A stretch of DNA of 64,000 nucleotides from Morella rubra (lineage: Eukaryota > Streptophyta > Magnoliopsida > Fagales > Myricaceae), in assembly GCA_003952965.2 (NCBI GenBank), contig RXIC02000422.1:182603-246602 (forward strand). The letters run 5' to 3'. Made by a program: the position numbers and the translations under genes. Below the pieces are notes generated by a model. That model was not told the DNA's origin. It was given only the letters and a program-made list of their open reading frames with translations, and ran no database searches. Shown here in pieces: positions 56,296-64,000 of the stretch (position 1 is its first letter; each line of letters starts with the position of its first letter).

Positions 56296-57439
56296 TTAAT
56301 ACAACCTGAATAGAAAACCTTTGAAGGTGATGACCAATTCGTGGTTGCAGCAGTAGATTAAGCTCAAAGGAACATCCAATTTGTTACGGCTAATAAAATA
56401 TTTATTTTTATACTTAATATTACTTTCCAATCGATTCATGTAACAACATAAAGGTTTCCCATTCTTTAGTCGGAACCATAGAGCGAACTCAACAGAAGCA
56501 GAATGAGAATCAAGTGCAACTGCACAAGCAACCTGATTTGCTGAGGCTTTGACTCGAGGATTCTTATATCCGAGAGGATAGCCATGGATCTTATAACACT
56601 TTTCCACAGTGTGACCTGTGATTCCACAGTGGCTGCACATAGGACATTCGTTCTTCGGATTTTGAGTATAAGGTTTGCCTCCATATCGATTATCATGTGA
56701 TTGAGTAAGAAAAGCAGCAATCTCAGATGTAGCATTAGAAACAGAGGTGAGTTCTCTCTGCTTTTCCTCTTGTAAAATCATTGAGAATACTTTGTTGATA
56801 GAAGGCAGAGGATCATTAAGCAATATCTAACCTCTGACACTGAAAAAAGACTTATTGAGTCCCATAAGAAAATGCATGACATATTCTTGATGTTGAAAAT
56901 CAATCATAGTCTTGAGAGCTCCATAGGAGTATAAAGGTATAGGCTGATAGTTTAGCAACTCATCCCAAAGTGCTTTCAGTTTAGTGAAATAACTGCTAAC
57001 AGTCATTTGATCTTGAGAAATGCTAGAGATAGCCTTTTGTAGTTGAAATACATGAGGTCCATTACCTTGAGAGTATCGTTCTTTGAGATCAGAACAAATC
57101 TCATAAGTTGATTCGTTGTAGATGACACTTGTAGCAAGCTCATGCTAAATTGAATTGATGATCCACGATATCACTATATTGTTACACCTTAACCACATCG
57201 CGTAGTCAAAACTAATGATAACAGGCTTGACAATAGATCCTTCAATGAATCCAACTTTATTCTTTACGCTGAGGGCCATCAGCATGGACCGAGACCAGTA
57301 AGGGCTGTGAGACAAGAAGAGTTCGAGGACTGTCCCTGTGATGGAGAAAATAGGGACTAGAATCATTCATTTGAGAAGGAATAAGAGGAGTGCGAACAAA
57401 GGGAGGAGGAGGAGGAGGAGGAGGGGGTTGCGGAAGCCA
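56296..57439 (-). pseudogene. Copia gag fragment, copy 2
   Basis: As 40,549-41,694 with the zinc knuckle CSHCGITGHTVEKC. The (GGA)n tract is changed by a net two bases (near 57,405-57,430), which breaks the N-terminal proline run's frame relative to copy 1. Partial copia LTR DNA with the TATA stretch follows at 57,440-57,605. Confidence 0.88.
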
Positions 57440-57727
57440 TGTATCATATACACATAACTTTGTATGTATTACTTAAGCTTTACAAGGACTCTGTTTATAT
57501 ACACAGTCGACTGATAACAGAATTACGAATACCAACTGAAACTAGTTATAACAGACTTTAACAACTTCTAACTTAATTGCCACAGCAGCAAGTAAGCTTT
57601 GTACAGTATTCAACTTTTGTCGTTAATAAGCCAGAAGGCAAAGCCCCTAGTTAACAAAGTTAATGTAATAGTTCCGAGAAGCCTATCCTTCACTATAGAA
57701 GGCATTGAAGCAAACAGCCAATCATAC

Positions 57728-57840
57728 TTTCTGCCAGAACCACGCCCTCCATTCGAGCGGTCTTCATAGCTACGATGCCTGTAGGGGCTTTGACTTCTGC
57801 TTCGACTGCAGCTGTGCTTGCGTCGGTGCCTCCCAAACAA
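57728..57840 (-). pseudogene. SR-rich exon fragment, copy 2
   Basis: Identical to 41,983-42,095, with the same donor. Confidence 0.5.
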
Positions 57841-57844
57841 TTGG

Positions 57845-58544
57845 CGCCTCCACTACCTAACACATTCCAAGGACAAAGGACAAAGGGTCCTAAAACGCAT
57901 GGAGAATCCTTCTTCTAAGGACAAAGGGTCCTAAAAGGGCGTTTAAATGGAGGTTGTCCTACAGGCAATTCATCCTCTATGTTCGCAAATAATTAGACAA
58001 CATGAAGGGGGAAAAACACCTATTACAGCAACTCAAAATTGAAATTGGATTTGGAATGAGGTTTGGGCTGACTAAACCAAAAGCTTTGGGCAGATCCTAC
58101 CAGCGAATTGGGGAAAACCTTACACATGACTGCGTCCTCGATTTCTAATTGGGCCTTTCTGACTTTTGGCACGATCAGTATCAGGGCGAATTGACTATGT
58201 CTCTATAGTCAAGCTTTGGCGGTCGCCATCGCCAGCAAAGACAATTTCGACCTTCCTCTGTACATCCTCTGATTTCTATCCTTCCCAATGAAGTACACAG
58301 CAGGACACGAAGATAATTTCTCCATCCCTTAGATTCCGCCCAAGCATGTTTTTATCTTCAACGAATAGATTGCCGACATCCTCATGAATGTAATGTTGAT
58401 TATCAATAAATTTCATCCTCGAAAACCCTGTTCCCGCAACACAAGAATACTTTAGAGACGAAAATTTTAGGGACCAAAACATCCGACTTTGAAAGTTCCC
58501 ATTTGGAGACGAAAACAAAAATTCGTTCCTTAAAGCAGAGGGCT
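57845..58544. other. Spacer downstream of TNL-3
   Basis: Same content as 42,100-42,799. No gene is recognised. Confidence 0.45.
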
Positions 58545-59980
58545 TCAACGTGTGGAATCAGGGGCGAAATTCATGCTGCCCCAAAGAATTCCTTCTGTGT
58601 CACAAAAATGGTGTAGTGGGACTAACCATTCTAACATAGCAATTAGCAACATAGTGACCAAGATCACAACCACGACCATGAACACTGCTTTGAAACAAAT
58701 CTCGGGCAGTATTCCGGTAGTGTAAGCGCACCCCACTCTGTCTTATCTCCACGTCCGGACTACGTGTTTCAACTGAAGCTTTAATGTAACTCCATCCTTC
58801 CACATTATTCGACTGTTCCAAAAACCATTTAGCTGGAATATACACTCCAAATCCAATTCGCCCAAGAGAATGGTCTTTAGGTGCACGAAGGACTAAGGGT
58901 GATTTTAGAATACCTTCATTAGTCTCAAAGTGATAAACAAATTCGACAAAATGGTCATAATCAGGTTGAGTGCCATCAAAACTCCTAGAATTCGATTTCT
59001 CATGCTCATGGGCTTCATAAAAATAGCATGGAATATCCGTACCACTTATAATTATTATCAGAGTCCTCACGTATCTTAAGTGTTATACAAGAGTCAGTGC
59101 TTCTAATGTCGTACCACTCTGGTAGTTCAGATCCCAACTAGAGCGACATACCTGTAAAGTAGTAAAAACCAAAGAAAGAAAGATGTGAATTGTTGTGTTT
59201 TAAGCAATTACTTTCACAAGAGATCTTGGCATTACACAATAATAACTTTTGTGTTATTATTAGATAAAGAGACTCACCGCACAGCTTTCTTGCTGTAAAA
59301 AATAATCACTTTCATTTCCCAAGTTTCTCACAGAGTAAAGTCTGCCACCATAATCAATATAGAAGGCCCCAATGGAGTCATGCTCATCATCTCTATACAC
59401 GAACAGGGCAGGTATTGGATCCATACTCTGGTATGTGCAAAAAGCTTAGAGGATTTTATAACGATTCCCCCAACAAAAAGCTGCTCCAAATATTCCTCAA
59501 CATTTAAGTGAAGTCTTGAGCAACCGGATAAATCGAGAAGCTTTAAGATACGGAAGACTACAAACAACACTCGGAAAGGTTGAAAGTTGTTTGCAATCAT
59601 GCAAGGACAATATAGAAAGACAAGATAAACACTTGAATGATAAGGGTAATTCTTCAATGGCAGTCCCATCCAAATAAAGTACCCGCAAAGATGTCATATT
59701 TCCAACAATATCTGGGAACTTATTTAGTCTTGAACAACCAGAAAGATACAAATATTCAAGAGATTCTAAGCTGATCTTGTCAGGAAGGTTTTTAAGACAT
59801 TTGCAACCATGTAAATTCAATCGTCTAAGCCGTTTGAGAACTCCAATGGATGTGTACCTTAGATAGACTCGTACAACATTGAAGATCAAGTATCTCAAGA
59901 TTTGGGACTCCAGTAAAGTCTGGTATCTCCATCAAGCTCTTAGAGCCACTAAGGTCAAAGCGTTTCAAGTTGCCTAAACT
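58545..59980 (-). pseudogene. TNL-3 LRR and C-terminal exons
   Basis: Exon 4 has LRRs such as LRRLNLHGCKCLKNLP, LEYLYLSGCSRLNKFPDI and LSCLSILSLHDCKQLSTFP. Its acceptor reads TACAG, where TNL-2 has ACCAG. Exon 5 holds the post-LRR domain with IPAKWFLEQSNNVEGW, and the hydrophobic VVVVILVTMLLIAML stretch is in frame in one segment. Indels relative to TNL-2 include one near 58,690 just before the hydrophobic segment. Confidence 0.82.
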
Positions 59981-60506
59981 CTGTATAAATTGAAAAATAA
60001 AATATGAGTGAACTTATTTGAAAATTTAGAAGAATAAGAATAAACATTTGATGAATAAAATACTACCTTTTTTCCCTTCCAAAGTGTTTGATGTGCTACA
60101 ATGCATGTTAAGTTGAACAAGATGGTCTGATTGGAAATTGGTGGCAAGGATTTCAATGGGAATCCCAACCAGTCCATCAAACGTAACTCATTGGTTGGCA
60201 TGGATCTTAAAAGATCATGGGACCATAGCTTGCTACAAAAGCACTTGTCCTGAAGTTTTGAAAAGTTCTCGACAATATCAATATTGCCAATCTTAAAATT
60301 CTCAATTTTTTCATCATCGAGAATGCTTTAACATTAAAATGTTCATCTTTGCACGTTGGTAAGTTTAAGAATATGCCTTCAACCGCATTTGTTCCCTGGT
60401 AGCAAAAACAATGGAATTGTTTTAGTAGAAATAATTTAAAAACACAAATAAGAATTTAGAGTGACAGTATTCATTTTTATGTTGATGTATCAATTAGTTC
60501 ACTTAC

Positions 60507-61599
60507 AGTATTTTGTTTCAGTACATGTATGATGTCCTCACAATGCCATAATCTACTACGTCGACCAGGCTCTTCAGGAGATTCGTGGCGAACTATTTCT
60601 TGACCCATTTTTTGTAGCAAGTCATGCATTCTCAATCTTCCAGAAGAGATCGTTATAAGAGACTTATCCATTAAAACAACAATATTGAAGTATGGATAGT
60701 AACCACAACTTTGTAGTATATCCATCAATATGTTATCTAGGACCTCTCCTTTAAAGAAGCATGCAATATCCAAAAATAACTTTTTTTGCAAATCTTCCAA
60801 TCCATCAAAACCTATTCGAAGCACATCCATAATTCCTCTATTAGGGTTCGCTTTTATTGCTGGCAAGCACTTTTCCATGCATTTGTGGCCTACCAAACAA
60901 TAAGGAACCTAAAACTTTAAGAGCTAAAGGAAGGCCTTGAGCATAGTTCAAAAATCCTTAGATAAATCAACATAATTTTCTCAGGATAGGGTTTCTTGAA
61001 TGCAGACAAGCTAAAGAGCTGCAAAGCTTCATCATTATTTAACTCCTTTACCTTATATATTCCATCCACCCCATGTGTTTTCAACAAATGACTATCTCTG
61101 CTTGTTAAAAGGATTCTACTCCCTGGACCAAACCAATCATGACTCCCTGCTAATGATGCTAGATGTTTTTCTCTATCAACATCATCAAGAACAATGAAAA
61201 CCTTCCTATTCTGTAGTGTGCTCTTTATCATCTTGGTTCCCTCATGATCATCCCATATATGTATTTCTCTTTGCATGAGGATCTTCGAAAGTAGTTGCTG
61301 TTGCAAAGAAACTAAACCACGATTTCTTGTTTCTTCTCTAATACAAGCAATAAAGCTTCTAGCTTCGAAGTGATAAGAAACTCTTTCATAAATAACTTCT
61401 GCAAGAGTTGTTTTACCAACTCCACCCATTCCATGAATCCCTATAAAGCGAACATCATCTGACCCAACATTTAATAGGTTCATCATTTCCTCCACACGCG
61501 ATTCTATACCAACAAGCTTGTTCGAAATACTTGAGAAGTTACGACTCAATCCATAAAATATCTGTTCACTGATCTCACTGACAATCACTTGACTCCTGT
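60507..61599 (-). pseudogene. TNL-3 exon 2, NB-ARC domain
   Basis: The open stretch 61,588 to 60,917 includes [37 protein letters not shown] and [13 protein letters not shown] second, 60,896 to 60,477, includes LFLDIACFFKG and RMHDLLQKMG and runs past the donor. Between them single-base losses destroy the GLPLAL segment's frame. Confidence 0.88.
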
Positions 61600-62357
61600 C
61601 TGAACAAAAGATAGTTGTGAAGTAACTATTAATGTTATAATGTACAACAAATAAAGAGGAACTCTATAGTCTCTGAATACCCATGCAGTTTAGCTTCTAA
61701 TTAGTTTCCCACCTACCCATGTCTTAACCCTTTCACATCATTCTTTGTTGGCATTGGACTTCGCATAGCTAGCCATGGGTAAGAGGAACTTTTTTATATC
61801 CTTTTTCTACGTTTCTTCTCTCACTTTATATGTGGCTTTTAGCTTCATCTTTCCTCAATTTTTTGGTCTTCATTGCTTGAGTTACTTGTTTTCTACAAAA
61901 TCTACTTTAGTGATGATGAAGCCAATATTTTCTTCATAGTGAAGATAGTCTGAGAGAAAAAGAAAAAAAAACGAAAAAGAAAAGAAACATGTCTTTCTCC
62001 TACAAATATACAGAGAAGTTCTATTTTCTTAGTGGCAAACAAATATAAGTCGTGAGAAGAATGGTTAAAAATTTCTTTAGAGAGGTGCTGGTAACAATTT
62101 TGAATTATTCTTCTGGTTGAGACTTTGCAAAAGCTCTTCAACCAAAGTCCAAAAGTCCGTAAAGTTTTGCGAATTCAATATGATTGGGAAACGAAACACA
62201 ATTTGTCATTGTGATTCGTGGAAGACTCAATCAAGTTCTACAGTATGACAAAGTATATGCTAATGCCATAATTTGAAAAATGATAACTTTCCTAAGGTAT
62301 CCAACTTTGCTACATTTTCACGAGAAGAAGAAAAGACTAAATATATATAGATGGTAC

Positions 62358-62863
62358 CTATCATGTACATGCCATCCAGATATACGACCCACTTCTCTCA
62401 AAGCAGCTCTCCACTTCTGCATCTTCTCCATGTCAACCTCGGGGTCTTCTTCATGGCCAGCAAGAGCTATTGCAAAAGCCCCAGTCTGGTTTCGTACGTC
62501 AGAGGGATCCACATGATAGAAAACAGGCAAAATTGTGAGTGTTGTCTCTCGCATGCATTCGATGATCTTAGCAAGTTCAATCAAGCACCATTTAGAGTAA
62601 GCATAGTGCTCTGAGATAACTGTGATGGCATATAGAGATTCTTGTATTGCTTTGAAGAGCTCTTGGGAGATATATTTTCCTCGCTCAAGTATTTCGTCAT
62701 CCTTAAAAATGACAATACCTTTTTGTTTTAAAGCAGAACACAAATGATCTGTAAAGCTGTTGCGAGTGTCTTTGCCGCAAAAATTGAGGAAAACATCGTG
62801 AGTCCATCGAGGTGTTGAAGAAGAAGAAGATGAAGAGAGTCTTTGAGTGCTAATAGATGCCAT
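62358..62863 (-). CDS. TNL-3 exon 1, intact TIR domain
   Basis: It is open from MASISTQRLSSSSSS to GWHVHDR, with HDVFLNFCGKDTR, FKDDEILERGKYIS, WCLIELAKI and a C-terminal MQKWRAALREVGRISGW. The donor AG|GTACC is at 62,358/62,357. If intron 1 is retained the frame closes soon after (at 62,318), giving a 181-residue TIR-only product. Short TIR proteins from TNL loci are known, but that use here is inference. Confidence 0.8.
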
Positions 62864-62948
62864 TGAAGACTTGCAAGCTTGGGTAAGAAGAATGTTTAGA
62901 ATATTGCAGACTTAGAATGACAAATTACTTGTTAAAGGTTATTGCTAT

Positions 62949-62963
62949 TGCTATATATATATG
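62949..62963 (-). promoter_or_regulatory. TATA box of TNL-3
   Basis: ACATATATATATAG on the minus strand lies about 90 bp before the ATG at 62,863, as in TNL-2. Confidence 0.6.
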
Positions 62964-62964
62964 T

Positions 62965-64000
62965 GACCAACGCAGTCGCTGCTTTCCGGGACCGCGTTGT
63001 AGTAAAAACATCAGAAAGAGAGCTTTTGACAGAAAATTACCTTGGCATGAAAACATCAAAAGTGAATTATTTCTTGTTCACTGACCTGAATGGACCGACA
63101 GTGGGAAAGGCCAATATTTTTCTGGCAGTTTTCAACATTAGTACTTACCTACGTGGACTTGAGGTGTCATGGCTTAATTCTGAGTGAGAATGCATGGAAA
63201 TATCGAGCACCCACGACACGATAGCCTATCCATTCTCTTTTTATGTAAGTTAATCTTCTGCGGAAGTCCTACACGTGAATGACTTTCTTCCCTGGTATAT
63301 ATAAATGCATTTAATGCTTTTCACCCTCCTGTTTCTCAAGCTTATAATTTTTTGCTTCATAAATTTGGGTCTTCCGCAACGTAATTGAACCGTCGTTGGT
63401 CATCATGTACGTTTTGGACAGTAGTGATCAATCTTGAAAATGACTCAACATTTGCAATCTATATTCTTTTAACCAAGATTTACACCCAATTTTCTAAGAT
63501 TCGAAGTTAGCTAATTCATACACTCAACAAGTAATTAAAAGAGGTAAAGATAGCAAACAATCACACACACAGAGAAGACAAGCAATTGTTTACGAAATGG
63601 AAAACGAACTCTTCACTAGGGAAAACCTACTTCAGGCGCCACACTACTTAACCAATCCAATTACTAGAGAATCAACACTACAATCAGTGATTTCAATATG
63701 ACAAAACCTTTGTTAAACTTACATGCAAGCAATTCATTTGAACTTGCACCAACTGATTGATCCGGAGCTCCGAATCTTCTCTTCAGTGAATTTTTCTCCA
63801 AACAAACTTGCTTCAATGACTATTAGAGTTCTAATAGTCAAAGTATATGAGTCCAGTGGCTAAAAATGAATTTATAATAACTCATTCATTCGGTTATTTT
63901 GCGCCTACACTCTGACATTTTTCTCTGATCTTGATTAGAATACAACTCGTTTTAGAGGCCAACAAGAAATCGCTGGCGAATAGGTCAAACTTACCGTGAA
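62965..64000. other. TNL-3 upstream region
   Basis: Copy of 47,210-48,254 with scattered substitutions and small indels. No gene is recognised. Confidence 0.45.

Larger units (their letters stand above)
58545..62863 (-). pseudogene. TNL-3: TIR-NB-LRR resistance gene, full length but frameshifted
   Basis: Five exons as in TNL-2: 62,358-62,863 (TIR), 60,507-61,599 (NB-ARC), 60,067-60,395, 59,278-59,980 (LRR) and 58,545-59,151 (C-terminal). The TIR exon is intact, keeping GAFAIALAGHEEDPEVD where TNL-2 is broken. Exon 2 has one extra base near 61,588, so it no longer joins the TIR frame, and single-base losses near 60,980 (after FKKPYPE), near 60,886 and near 60,860. P-loop, kinase-2, LFLDIACFFKG and RMHDLLQKMG are all kept. 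The LRRs and the C-terminal hydrophobic stretch match TNL-2, with further shifts near 59,380-59,550 and 58,690. As assembled it cannot encode one continuous receptor, though the errors could be technical. Confidence 0.85.
48370..64000. repeat. 15.6-kb duplication, copy 2 (runs to the window end)
   Basis: Same content as copy 1: the end of the TG...CA insert, the 3' half of the Tat element, the copia gag, the SR exon, TNL-3 and its upstream DNA. It starts at the first base after the gap. At its last two bases (63,999-64,000) it reads AA where copy 1 has C before the gap. Confidence 0.97.

Overview
This window is plant nuclear DNA from a dicot. It holds TIR-NB-LRR (TNL) resistance genes, which grasses lack, and it is packed with plant Ty1/copia, Ty3/gypsy, MULE and CACTA elements. 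The TNL style suggests a woody rosid, perhaps Fagales, but that guess is weak. I found no bacterial genes, no RNA genes and no CRISPR array. Almost every coding stretch is broken. The only full-length genes visible are TNLs, and each carries frameshifts in this assembly.

Layout. 1-10 kb is a mosaic of degraded retroelements: the 3' end of a copia element, two copies of a Ty3 gag fragment, and several minus-strand copia LTR copies of the SIRE/Maximus style. Several of these copies look abbreviated, keeping the order of the parent sequence but skipping many short pieces. One of the LTRs carries a clean 1,340-bp MULE with a 9-bp target duplication. 10-17.5 kb holds a small unidentified ORF, two direct repeats of about 0.9 kb, and between them a truncated TNL pseudogene (TNL-1). 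TNL-1 is itself interrupted by a copia solo LTR with a 5-bp target duplication and by a 511-bp insertion. 17.5-25 kb is mostly non-coding repeat DNA with a gag scrap and a 2.3-kb non-autonomous CACTA element. 25,287-40,329 is one complete 15-kb Ty3/gypsy element of the Tat lineage with matching TTTAT target duplications. It carries gag, protease, RT, two RNase H domains, integrase, a tandem repeat array, a degraded F-box gene in antisense, the Tat-type antisense ORF, and a 3.48-kb TG...CA insertion splitting its RNase H region. 40.3-48.25 kb holds a copia gag fragment, an SR-rich exon, and TNL-2 on the minus strand.

A run of 115 N at 48,255-48,369 is followed by a second copy of everything from 32,625 to 48,254, at an offset of 15,745-15,747 bp. 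The second copy has the 3' half of the Ty3 element, the copia gag fragment, the SR exon and TNL-3. The transposon half of the duplication is almost identical between copies, whereas the TNL half differs by many substitutions and small indels. This mosaic is either a recent tandem duplication followed by conversion or a false duplication made by the assembler, for example two haplotypes placed in tandem.

The biological theme is a TNL cluster. The same block, an SR-like gene piece followed 0.7-1 kb later by a minus-strand TNL, occurs three times in the same orientation and has been invaded by transposons at different times. The TNLs have the usual order TIR, NB-ARC, LRR and a C-terminal post-LRR domain, plus an unusual hydrophobic C-terminal segment shared by all three.
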